A stretch of 64,000 nt of DNA from NCBI GenBank assembly GCA_019751915.1, contig JAIEMS010000022.1:62001-126000 (forward strand), read 5' to 3'. The notes below the pieces were generated by a model. The model was given only the letters and a program-made list of their open reading frames with translations, was not told the DNA's origin and did not search any database. Shown here in pieces: positions 1 to 7,955 of this stretch; within the stretch, counting starts at the first letter, position 1; the number at the start of each line of letters is the position of its first letter. The position numbers were made by a program, and so were the translations under genes. Origin of the DNA: Burkholderiaceae bacterium (GTDB lineage: Bacteria > Pseudomonadota > Gammaproteobacteria > Burkholderiales > Burkholderiaceae_C).

Positions 1-2289
1 GGCCGATTCGATGTCCATCACCCGCGCTTGGGCAGCGGCGTTGGTAAAAATTTCGTCGTTGACCAAGCCTTCAATCTGGCGGATTTGGGCATCGGTCACT
101 GGGGCGTTGTGGGCAAAGTCAAAACGGGTGCGTTCGGCATTGACCAGCGAACCCTTTTGCTGCACATGATCGCCCAGCACTTCGCGCAACGCCTTGTGCA
201 TCAGGTGGGTGGCCGAGTGGTTGCGTACTGTGGCCGCGTGGACGGCAGTGTTGACAGCCGCATCGACATGGTCGCCGACATTGAGCGTGCCTGCTTCCAG
301 GGTGCCGTGGTGACCGAACACATCGGCCTTGATTTTCAGGGTGTCGGTGACCGCAAAACGGGCCGAGCCGCTGGTCAATTGGCCTTCGTCGCCGACCTGC
401 CCGCCGCTTTCGGCGTAGAACGGCGTTGAATCGAGCACCACCACACCGTTTTGACCCTGTTTAAGGGCTGCAACGCTGACTCCATCTGCATAGAGTGCTA
501 CGATTTTTGCAGTGGTTTGAAGCTGCTCATAGCCGACAAAGGTGTTGCCAGCGCCCGTGTATTCGAGCGCCTTGTCCATTTTGAATTTGCCAGCAGCACG
601 GGCTTGGGACTTTTGCTTTTCCATCGCCACGCTAAAACCAGCTTCATCGACCTCAACACCACGCTCACGGCAGACATCGTTAGTCAAATCCAGCGGAAAA
701 CCGTAGGTATCATGTAATTTAAAGGCTACATCTCCAGGAATATAAAGGGCTAACTTCACATCTTCACTGGTAAGAGATCTCAAAATAATTTTTTCTTTAT
801 GTTGCGTAGCCAAATCTAAAAACTGATGTGTAGCAATATTATTTGCATCACCAGAAACAAACATGAGAATTTTCGAATTCTCCAACACATTCATTCTTGA
901 TCGAGCTTCTTCGTCAGACAAAACCCTAAGTGCAAGCTCAAACCAATCCTTTGCGGAATCGATTGCTTCCTTCGAATGAGGCATCACATTTTTTACAGGG
1001 TAGAACGTTCCATTCCATTCAAAAACAGCATCAAAAATACGTGTTTCCCAGCCTAATCCCCATCTTTGTTGAGGCGGAATAACTTTCGTTGAACTTCCAA
1101 TAGCCTTTGCAGATGCCTGTAACTGTAAGAATCTGGTTGTTGTGTAATCTTCCAAAATCTCCATGCCATTGGCCAGCGTTTCAAAGAAGCGCTCTTCCTC
1201 GACCTTCAGAATGTCGGTGATGCGGGCCTCTTGCGCCCGCAGTTGTGGGTAAGCATCGCCCATCAAACGCACCAAATCGGCCACCAGTTTGTGGAAAAAC
1301 GGTGTTTTTTGGCCCAGCTTGTAACCGTGGCGAATCGCCCGGCGCACAATGCGCCGCTGCACATAACCCCGGCCTTCGTTGCTCGGAACCACACCATCAC
1401 TAACCAAAAATGCGGTGGCGCGAATGTGGTCGGCAATGACGCGCAGCGATTTGTTCGACAGGTCTTTTTCGCCAGTTTCGCGCGATGCCGCTTGGATCAG
1501 CGCGTCAAACAGGTCGATTTCGTAGTTGCTGTGCACGTGCTGCAAGATCGCCGCCAACCGCTCCAGCCCCATGCCGGTGTCCACGCAAGGCGCAGGCAGC
1601 GGCGTGACCTTGCCCTGCTCGTCCATGTTGAACTGCATGAACACGTTGTTCCAGATTTCGATGAAACGGTCGCCGTCTTCTTCGGGGCTACCGGGCGGGC
1701 CACCGGGAATGTGGTCGCCGTGGTCGTAAAAAATTTCAGAACACGGGCCGCACGGGCCGGTGTCGGCCATCATCCAGAAATTGTCGGACTTGTAGCGCCC
1801 GCCCTTGTTGTCGCCAATGCGAATCACACGGTCTGCGGGCAGGCCGATTTCTTTCGTCCAAATGTCGTAGGCCTCGTCGTCTTCGGCATAGACCGTCACC
1901 AACAAACGCTCGGCGGGCAATTGGTACACCTGTGTCAGCAACTCCCAAGCCCATTGCAGCGATTCGCGCTTGAAATAGTCGCCAAAGCTCCAGTTGCCCA
2001 GCATTTCAAAAAACGTGTGGTGGCGAGCGGTGTACCCGACGTTTTCTAGGTCGTTGTGCTTACCGCCAGCGCGCAAGCAGGCTTGTACCGATGTAGCGCG
2101 GGTGTAGGGGCGCTTGTCGGTGCCCAAGAACACGTCTTTGAACTGCACCATGCCCGAGTTGGTGAACATCAGCGTCGGGTCGTTGCCCGGCACCAAGGGG
2201 CTGGAGGCCACCACCGTGTGGCCCTTGGCGGCGAAAAAGTCCAAAAAGGTCTTGCGAATGTCGGCGACGGTGAAGGTGGGTGTGCTCAT
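1..2289 (-). CDS. alaS: Alanyl-tRNA synthetase, 3'-truncated by the window edge, with an in-frame insert
   Basis: Charges tRNA-Ala with alanine in the cytoplasm and hydrolyses mischarged tRNA. The frame is open for 763 codons from an ATG at 2287-2289 to the window edge. Seen in order are the class II catalytic core (motifs such as [31 protein letters not shown] and [14 protein letters not shown]), the tRNA-recognition region ([17 protein letters not shown]), the conserved [11 protein letters not shown] block, and the editing domain with [12 protein letters not shown] (HxxxH zinc motif). The C-terminal C-Ala domain lies outside the window. The oddity is about 137 residues (roughly 381-517) between EILE and [13 protein letters not shown], where the family normally has about 10-12; it has no stop codon and keeps frame. 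The gene is divergent from the aldehyde dehydrogenase. Identity is certain; whether the enzyme remains active is unknown. Confidence 0.97.
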   Translation of the reverse strand, partial: MSTPTFTVADIRKTFLDFFAAKGHTVVASSPLVPGNDPTLMFTNSGMVQFKDVFLGTDKRPYTRATSVQACLRAGGKHNDLENVGYTARHHTFFEMLGNWSFGDYFKRESLQWAWELLTQVYQLPAERLLVTVYAEDDEAYDIWTKEIGLPADRVIRIGDNKGGRYKSDNFWMMADTGPCGPCSEIFYDHGDHIPGGPPGSPEEDGDRFIEIWNNVFMQFNMDEQGKVTPLPAPCVDTGMGLERLAAILQHVHSNYEIDLFDALIQAASRETGEKDLSNKSLRVIADHIRATAFLVSDGVVPSNEGRGYVQRRIVRRAIRHGYKLGQKTPFFHKLVADLVRLMGDAYPQLRAQEARITDILKVEEERFFETLANGMEILEDYTTTRFLQLQASAKAIGSSTKVIPPQQRWGLGWETRIFDAVFEWNGTFYPVKNVMPHSKEAIDSAKDWFELALRVLSDEEARSRMNVLENSKILMFVSGDANNIATHQFLDLATQHKEKIILRSLTSEDVKLALYIPGDVAFKLHDTYGFPLDLTNDVCRERGVEVDEAGFSVAMEKQKSQARAAGKFKMDKALEYTGAGNTFVGYEQLQTTAKIVALYADGVSVAALKQGQNGVVVLDSTPFYAESGGQVGDEGQLTSGSARFAVTDTLKIKADVFGHHGTLEAGTLNVGDHVDAAVNTAVHAATVRNHSATHLMHKALREVLGDHVQQKGSLVNAERTRFDFAHNAPVTDAQIRQIEGLVNDEIFTNAAAQARVMDIESA
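739..1149 (-). other. AT-rich in-frame insert within alaS (about 137 codons)
   Basis: This stretch encodes roughly residues 381-517 of the AlaRS reading frame and does not resemble AlaRS. By hand count, 138 of 360 bases are G or C in 781-1140 (38%), far below the GC-rich alaS sequence on either side. I checked each codon across 721-1200 and found no stop. It reads as a soluble alpha/beta-like sequence (segments [51 protein letters not shown]). It lacks intein hallmarks: no Cys/Ser at the first position, and no terminal His-Asn followed by Cys/Ser/Thr. I do not recognise the domain. Codons just after it (to about 712) remain AT-rich although they encode conserved AlaRS residues. Confidence 0.85.
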
Positions 2290-2457
2290 GGAGGTGTATT
2301 AGAGGGGTGTGCAGGGGGCTGGCAGGCAGGCGGCCAGCCCTTTGAAGCCAGCCCTCGATTATAGATTTGGCCCTGTCCAGTGCGCGGCACTTCACAGGGC
2401 GGCTGTCGCTATGCTTTGCGGCTGGCTTTTTTTATCCTCACCCCGGAGCACCACCCC

Positions 2458-3960
2458 ATGACGACTGCGCCCTTTTTGCCCACCTCCCCCCTCGCCCAAC
2501 TCCAAGACCCCAGCTTGCTCAAGACCGATGCTTTTATCAACGGTGCTTGGATTCCCGGCAGCAGCCGCTTTGCCGTGTACGACCCGGCCACGGGCGGGCA
2601 TCTGGCCGACGTGGCGAACTTGGGGCCACAGGAGGCGCAAGCCGCCATCGATGCCGCCAACGCTGCGTGGCCCGCTTGGCGCAGCAAAACCGCCAAAGAG
2701 CGCAGCGGCTTGCTGCGCCGTTGGTACGACCTGCTCATGCTGCACCAAGACGATTTGGCCCGCATCATGACCGCCGAGCAAGGCAAGCCGCTGGCCGAGG
2801 CCAAGGGCGAAGTCGCCTACGGTGCCAGTTTTGTCGAGTGGTTTGCCGAAGAAGCCAAGCGCATCAACGGCGAAATGCTGCCGCAGTTTGACAACAACCG
2901 CCGCCTGATGGTGCTGCGCCAGCCCATAGGGGTCTGTGCGGCCATTACGCCGTGGAATTTTCCGCTGGCCATGATGACGCGCAAAGTAGCCCCAGCATTG
3001 GCGGCGGGCTGCACCGTCATCATCAAACCAGCAGAACTGACCCCCCTGACCGCACTGGCAGCGATGGAGCTAGCCCAGCGCGCAGGCATCCCGGCGGGGG
3101 TGGTGAATGTGCTCAGTGCCGATGCCGCCCAATCTATCGCCATCGGCAAACTGCTGTGCAGCAGCAGCGTGGTGCGCCACTTGAGCTTTACCGGCAGCAC
3201 CGAAGTCGGGCGCATTTTGATGGCCCAATCAGCGCCGACGGTGAAAAAAATGTCGCTGGAACTGGGCGGCAACGCCCCCTTCATTGTGTTCGACGATGCC
3301 GATATCGACAGCGCCGTCGAAGGCGCTTTTGCCAGCAAGTACCGCAATGCCGGACAAACCTGCGTCTGCTCGAACCGTTTTTATGTCCAAGAGGATGTGT
3401 ACGAGCAGTTTATTGCCCAATTTGCCGCCAAGGTCAAAACGGCCAAAGTCGGTAATGGGTTTGACGATGGTGTCAACCAAGGGCCGCTGATTGAAGAAGC
3501 CGCGCTCGAAAAAATCCAGCGCCATGTCGATGATGCACTCGCCAAAGGAGGCCGGTTGCTGGTCGGTGGCAAGCGTTTAAGCGACTTGGGCAGCGGCCAA
3601 TTTTTTGAACCGACGGTGGTGGCCGACGCTCACGCCGACATGCTCTGCGCCCACGAAGAAACCTTTGGCCCCTTTGCCCCAATCTTCAAATTCAAAACCG
3701 AACAAGAGGTTATTGATGCGGCCAACGCCACCGAGTTTGGTCTTGCCAGCTATTTTTACAGCCGCGATATGGGCCGGATTTTTCGGGTTGGCGAGGCACT
3801 GGAATACGGCATGGTGGGTGTCAATGTGGGCATTTTGGCGACCGAGCATGTGCCGTTTGGCGGTGTCAAACAATCGGGGTTGGGCCGCGAGGGTTCGCAC
3901 CACGGCATCGACGATTACGTGGAAATCAAATATTTGTGCCTCGGCGACATCCAAAAATAG
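2458..3960 (+). CDS. gabD: NAD(P)-dependent succinate-semialdehyde-type dehydrogenase
   Basis: Aldehyde dehydrogenase superfamily protein of 500 residues, the usual length for this group. It probably oxidises succinate semialdehyde to succinate, the last step of the GABA shunt. Visible motifs are PWNFP (cofactor domain), FTGSTEVGR, the catalytic glutamate in ELGGNAPF, the catalytic cysteine in AGQTCVCSNR, EETFGPFAP, and the C-terminal PFGGVKQSGLGREG typical of GabD-like enzymes. The open frame extends upstream to 2380, but the ATG at 2458 has a GGAG about 8 bases before it and starts where family members start. It is divergent from alaS across about 170 bases. Substrate specificity within the ALDH family is inferred by resemblance; glutarate semialdehyde is an alternative. 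Confidence 0.87.
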   Translation: MTTAPFLPTSPLAQLQDPSLLKTDAFINGAWIPGSSRFAVYDPATGGHLADVANLGPQEAQAAIDAANAAWPAWRSKTAKERSGLLRRWYDLLMLHQDDLARIMTAEQGKPLAEAKGEVAYGASFVEWFAEEAKRINGEMLPQFDNNRRLMVLRQPIGVCAAITPWNFPLAMMTRKVAPALAAGCTVIIKPAELTPLTALAAMELAQRAGIPAGVVNVLSADAAQSIAIGKLLCSSSVVRHLSFTGSTEVGRILMAQSAPTVKKMSLELGGNAPFIVFDDADIDSAVEGAFASKYRNAGQTCVCSNRFYVQEDVYEQFIAQFAAKVKTAKVGNGFDDGVNQGPLIEEAALEKIQRHVDDALAKGGRLLVGGKRLSDLGSGQFFEPTVVADAHADMLCAHEETFGPFAPIFKFKTEQEVIDAANATEFGLASYFYSRDMGRIFRVGEALEYGMVGVNVGILATEHVPFGGVKQSGLGREGSHHGIDDYVEIKYLCLGDIQK

Positions 3961-4001
3961 GACTCGGCGAATTCCATCGCCGTCCGTTTGGAATATTTTT
4001 A

Positions 4002-4087
4002 TGCTATATATTTTATAGCAATAAATAACCATGAAACAAGGGCTAGAGGCCTAAAAGATTGAAAGTTTATCCTTTGGAGCCTCTAGC
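4002..4087. repeat. Palindromic intergenic element between convergent genes, likely terminator
   Basis: Two inverted repeats lie between the convergent dehydrogenase and cellulase genes. The first is TGCTATA/TATAGCA (4002-4008 with 4014-4020). The second is GCTAGAGGC/GCCTCTAGC (4042-4050 with 4079-4087). The preceding CAAGGGCTAG word recurs in other intergenic repeats of this window (11517, 42301), so this is probably a member of the same dispersed family. The position suggests it may terminate transcription from one or both sides. Confidence 0.55.
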
Positions 4088-4096
4088 GGCACTGTT

Positions 4097-6733
4097 TTAC
4101 TGGCCCAGCTGAATCTGGTCAAAATAGACCGTGTTGGCCGTAGCGCTGCCCAGTTGGATATTGACCCGCTTGATCAGGCCGGGGTTGCCCATTTGGGCGT
4201 AGGTGACGGCAACGTAAGTCCATTTTTGGGCAGGCAAATCGACCGCAGCCATGCCCGCATCGGCACCACTGTCTTGCGTTTGCACACTGACCCGCAACTG
4301 GGTTGCCAGCGGCGTGTAAGCCCAAAAGTTCAGCGTGGTATTGGCTGAAGTGGCAATGCCCGTGGCGTGGCGCAGCGACAAACCTCCCCAGCCCGCAAAA
4401 TCCACCTGCACCGATTTGGCACCGACCTTCACTTGGGCCGCATTGGCAAAGTCGCGGGTCGAACTCCACGACCAGTCTTGCCAGCCCAAGCCCAGTGCAT
4501 CGGCATACAGCACCGTGCTGGCCGTCGGGCACGCGGGTGTTGTCACGGTCAAGGTGTTGCTGGGTTCAGAGGTATTGCCCGCCGCGTCGCGCGCTTTGAG
4601 AACCAAGGCGTAGCTGGTACCGCAATTGAAAGCACTCAGGCTGTTGAGCGCCAAGCGGGTACCGCTCAGGCCTGAGGCCAACAAGGCACTCCCGCTGTAG
4701 AGGTCGTAGCCTGCGACCCCGATGTTGTCGGTGGCTGCTGTCCAAGTCAGGGTGGTATTGTTGGCCGCATCGGTGCTGCTGCTCAGGTGGCTGGGGGCGC
4801 TGGGCGCTTGGGTGTCCGAGCTGGTATCGGCGCTCACCATGATCCGCGCCAGCAACTGAATGTAAGCCGCTTGGGTGTAGATGGCTGGCTCACTCAATTC
4901 CCACGAATTTTCCGGCCAAGCGCTGTTCCAGTCTTTGTAGGCTTTTTGCGGTGGCTGGTCGGTAATGCCCGGTACGCTGCCGCTGTAATCGGGATTAGGG
5001 CCGCCGGTCAGGTAGCCGGGGGGCGGGCCATTGGGCGAGGTGCTGGCGTTGTCCCACACCGTGCCATCGTCAAACCAAGCGTGGTAAATCTCGTTCACGG
5101 AGTTTTCGGCCCCATAAGGCCCCATGTGGCTCAACATGACCAAACCCAGCGGATTGGCTCCATGCAGCCAATGCAGGTGCTGGTGGGCCACTTCGCGGTA
5201 AAGCGCGGCGTTGGTGCCGTCGATGCCAAAACTGGCGAAGTCGAGGTTCAAATTGCCGGTATTGGCGCGCACCTCGTTGTGGCCCCAGTGGTATTGGGCA
5301 TCGGGCACGTAAGCCCGGTAAAGGTCGGTATTGGCGTTGTAGTCAGTGATCGACATCACCGACTTTTGTGCCTCTTTTTGAACGCGAATGGCGCTCACTG
5401 CGCTGGCCGAGGCACCACTCAGGTCGGCATACCGCAGCAGGGCCACTTGCACCGTCTGGTTGTAAGGCCCCCACCAGCCATTGCTGATTGGTTTCACCCC
5501 GGTGTAGTGGCTTTCAACAAACGATTGGTATTGCGCCTTGCCAGTGGCTTCGTACAGGTAAATGGCCGCCAGCAGCGCACTCTGCATTTGCCCGGCGGCG
5601 CTGACATCGGAATTACCCGATTTGATGTCGCCATCGTCGCACGCGGTCTGAAAGGTCGTGAAGTTGGCCGTGGTGGTCTTGGCCCGTGCCCAAGCGCGTT
5701 CAGCGCGGGCAATCAGGTCATTGCCATAAGCAGCTTGGGATGCCGTGGCTTTGTAAACCACTCCAGCGCTGGCAAACATCGCGCTGCCTGCTAGCGTGGC
5801 CGAGGTGCATTCGGGCAGATAGTAGCGTGGGCGGGTATCGGCACTGAGGGGCGAAACGCTGCCGTAATGATCGACCCCCACCTTGAGCAACAAGCCATCG
5901 GTGCCGGTAGCGTTCTGCATCCGCTTGAGAAACTCCAGCTCCCACTTGATTTCGTCGAGTAAGTCGCTGGTGCCGTTGCCCGATTCTGGAATCCCGAAGG
6001 CATCGCCAAAAACGCCCGGATTAAAACGGTACGCATCCAATAATTGTAAAACAGCGCTCTCGGCAAAGGTGGTGTATTTGTTGGTATCGCCAGCGTCCAT
6101 CCAGCCACCGCTGAGGTCGCGGGCGGTGCTGGCATCGGTTTTGGCCCAGCGGCTTCTGGCAGATCGGTCTTGGCCTGCACCCTCGTAGCTGCTGGCATCT
6201 GTCCAGCGTGGGTCGGCATAGGGCACGGCCTTGGCTTGGTTGATGCGTTGGTAAAAAAAGGTGCGTACCGCGTGGCGCAATACGGTGTCATAGACGCGCG
6301 GGCCGATCTCAAAACGCCCCGAGCCGACCTTGTTTTGGGTGTCGTAAACGTAATACGAACCGCTGCTCATCAGTACGGAGAAGTCAAAACTCCAGCCCTT
6401 ATCGCCCGACTGGGCATGGGTGGCACCACTGCGCCAAGGCTGCAAAGTGCCGCTGGCGACCACCACATCATCGGCCCACCGGCGCACTTGGTATTGATTA
6501 GATTCGGTGCTGGGCTTGAAACTATTTGCGCTTTTTATGGCGTTCGACCCGACCTGTGGGCTGACTACCACCGCCACCTTTTTCATGGTGTTGAGGTACC
6601 CAAACTGGTCGATCTTGATAAAGGGTGTGACAGTGGCAGGCGCGGCCACCGAAGGGCTACCCAAGGCACCTAAAAAACCCGCAATCACTGCGGCGCGCAG
6701 CACCCAAGCTGCTGGTATTTGAAAAGTAAACAT
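4097..6733 (-). CDS. Secreted glycoside hydrolase family 9 cellulase with FN3 and C-terminal binding-like domain
   Basis: Predicted endoglucanase of 878 residues. Residues 1-30 form a signal peptide (hydrophobic run ending SPSVAA). Residues 35-145 resemble the Ig-like N-terminal domain of CelD-type GH9 enzymes (KIDQFGY). The catalytic (alpha/alpha)6 domain spans about 150-635, with SGGWMDAGDTNKY near 208-220 (nucleophile/base aspartates), HWLHGANPLG near 521 and PENSWELSEPAIY near 607 carrying the acid glutamate. A fibronectin type III domain (about 645-735) and a beta-rich C-terminal domain (740-878), probably carbohydrate binding, follow. The frame is open to 6802, but starting at 6733 puts the signal peptide at the N-terminus and leaves a promoter-sized gap to the divergent rlmB. 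The exact polysaccharide substrate is inferred. Confidence 0.88.
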   Translation of the reverse strand: MFTFQIPAAWVLRAAVIAGFLGALGSPSVAAPATVTPFIKIDQFGYLNTMKKVAVVVSPQVGSNAIKSANSFKPSTESNQYQVRRWADDVVVASGTLQPWRSGATHAQSGDKGWSFDFSVLMSSGSYYVYDTQNKVGSGRFEIGPRVYDTVLRHAVRTFFYQRINQAKAVPYADPRWTDASSYEGAGQDRSARSRWAKTDASTARDLSGGWMDAGDTNKYTTFAESAVLQLLDAYRFNPGVFGDAFGIPESGNGTSDLLDEIKWELEFLKRMQNATGTDGLLLKVGVDHYGSVSPLSADTRPRYYLPECTSATLAGSAMFASAGVVYKATASQAAYGNDLIARAERAWARAKTTTANFTTFQTACDDGDIKSGNSDVSAAGQMQSALLAAIYLYEATGKAQYQSFVESHYTGVKPISNGWWGPYNQTVQVALLRYADLSGASASAVSAIRVQKEAQKSVMSITDYNANTDLYRAYVPDAQYHWGHNEVRANTGNLNLDFASFGIDGTNAALYREVAHQHLHWLHGANPLGLVMLSHMGPYGAENSVNEIYHAWFDDGTVWDNASTSPNGPPPGYLTGGPNPDYSGSVPGITDQPPQKAYKDWNSAWPENSWELSEPAIYTQAAYIQLLARIMVSADTSSDTQAPSAPSHLSSSTDAANNTTLTWTAATDNIGVAGYDLYSGSALLASGLSGTRLALNSLSAFNCGTSYALVLKARDAAGNTSEPSNTLTVTTPACPTASTVLYADALGLGWQDWSWSSTRDFANAAQVKVGAKSVQVDFAGWGGLSLRHATGIATSANTTLNFWAYTPLATQLRVSVQTQDSGADAGMAAVDLPAQKWTYVAVTYAQMGNPGLIKRVNIQLGSATANTVYFDQIQLGQ

Positions 6734-6834
6734 CTGGCTTAGATTGGATACTTTCGCCCCGACAAAGGCAAGCAAAGTTGCAGGCCGTTGCAACCGTTGC
6801 ACGACAACTGCGCCCAGCGTTCGATAATCCCCCC

Positions 6835-7584
6835 ATGTCCTCTCCCAAAGTTCTCTTCGGCTTTCATGCCGTGGGCGTGCGCCTCAAGACCGCGCCACAA
6901 TCCATCATCGAAATTTATTACGAGGTCACACGGCGCGATGCGCGCATGCGCCAATTCATTGACCGCGCCAAAGAAGCCGGTGCCCGCCTGATCGAGGCCG
7001 ACAGTGTGCGCATTGCCAAGCTCGCTGGCAGCCACGGCCACCAAGGGGTGGCTGCCCGGGTTGAACCCGTGGCGCAAATTACCTCGCTCGATGAACTGCT
7101 CGAAAACCTCGAAGCAGCAGGCATCGATCAACCACTGCTGCTGGTGCTCGATGGTGTTACCGACCCGCACAATTTGGGTGCCTGCCTGCGCGTAGCCGAT
7201 GGTGCTGGTGCCCACGCCGTGATTGCCCCCAAAGACCATGCAGTGGGCATCAATGCCACCGTTGCCAAGGTTGCCAGCGGCGCTGCCGAGACCATGCCCT
7301 ACTTTATGGTGACCAACTTAGCGCGCACGTTGAACGAACTCAAAGAGCGCAACATTTGGATCATCGGCACCAGCGACGATGCACCCCAAAGCATCTACCA
7401 AGCCGACTTGAAAGGCCCCGTGGCGTTGGTTCTGGGTGCTGAAGGCGACGGCATGCGCCAACTCACACGCAAAACCTGCGATGCGCTGGTCAGTATTCCA
7501 ATGAAAGGCGCTGTCGAGAGCCTGAACGTCTCGGTTGCCAGCGGCGTGTGCCTGTACGAAGCACTGCGCCAGCGCGGGGGTTAA
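6835..7584 (+). CDS. rlmB: 23S rRNA (guanosine-2251-2'-O)-methyltransferase RlmB
   Basis: SPOUT-superfamily (TrmH-type) methyltransferase of 249 residues that methylates the ribose of G2251 in 23S rRNA. Seen are the N-terminal substrate-binding domain beginning [11 protein letters not shown], then the knot domain with [15 protein letters not shown], the [15 protein letters not shown] cofactor-loop motif and the C-terminal [19 protein letters not shown], which is diagnostic of this family. The frame is open upstream to 6778, but the ATG at 6835 fits the usual N-terminus. It is divergent from the cellulase. The TAA overlaps the stop of the convergent ihfA by a few bases. Length and motifs are normal. 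Confidence 0.95.
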   Translation: MSSPKVLFGFHAVGVRLKTAPQSIIEIYYEVTRRDARMRQFIDRAKEAGARLIEADSVRIAKLAGSHGHQGVAARVEPVAQITSLDELLENLEAAGIDQPLLLVLDGVTDPHNLGACLRVADGAGAHAVIAPKDHAVGINATVAKVASGAAETMPYFMVTNLARTLNELKERNIWIIGTSDDAPQSIYQADLKGPVALVLGAEGDGMRQLTRKTCDALVSIPMKGAVESLNVSVASGVCLYEALRQRGG

Positions 7585-7934
7585 ATCCGCTCGGACGCTG
7601 AGGACTGCACCGCAGCAGTGCTCTGGATCTGCTCCTTGAGCTTGCTGCTGGCATGAAAAGTCACCACCCGGCGCTCGTCAATCGGCACCAACTCACCCGT
7701 GCGCGGGTTGCGCCCCGGCCTTGGTGCCTTGGTGCGAATTTGAAAATTGCCAAAACCCGACAGTTTCACATCCGCACCGGCAATGAGCCGTTGGGCCACC
7801 ATGTCAAAGAAAGCATCGACCATTTCTTTGGCCTCGCGCTTGCTCAGGCCCACATGGTCAAACAACAAATCCACCAACTGGGCTTTGGTCAAGGCGGTGG
7901 CTTGCGGGCTTTCGCTGGTCGATTCGTCGGTCAC
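7581..7934 (-). CDS. ihfA: Integration host factor subunit alpha
   Basis: Small HU/IHF-family DNA-bending protein of 117 residues that pairs with IHF-beta to kink DNA about 160 degrees at promoters and recombination sites. The HU fold is clear: [30 protein letters not shown], then [26 protein letters not shown], which contains the minor-groove arm with its conserved proline. About 12 extra N-terminal and 15 C-terminal residues flank the ~95-residue core. It lies 21 bases downstream of pheT on the same strand, the common proteobacterial order pheS-pheT-ihfA, so it is probably the last gene of the thrS-led operon. It is convergent with rlmB, stops overlapping. Confidence 0.95.
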   Translation of the reverse strand: MTDESTSESPQATALTKAQLVDLLFDHVGLSKREAKEMVDAFFDMVAQRLIAGADVKLSGFGNFQIRTKAPRPGRNPRTGELVPIDERRVVTFHASSKLKEQIQSTAAVQSSASERI

Positions 7935-7955
7935 GTCGTGGCTCCTTGTTAACGA

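Noticed and set aside
739-1149. Intein in alaS
   Set aside because: The segment starts with Asp/Tyr rather than Cys or Ser, ends without His-Asn before a Cys/Ser/Thr, and shows none of the intein block motifs.
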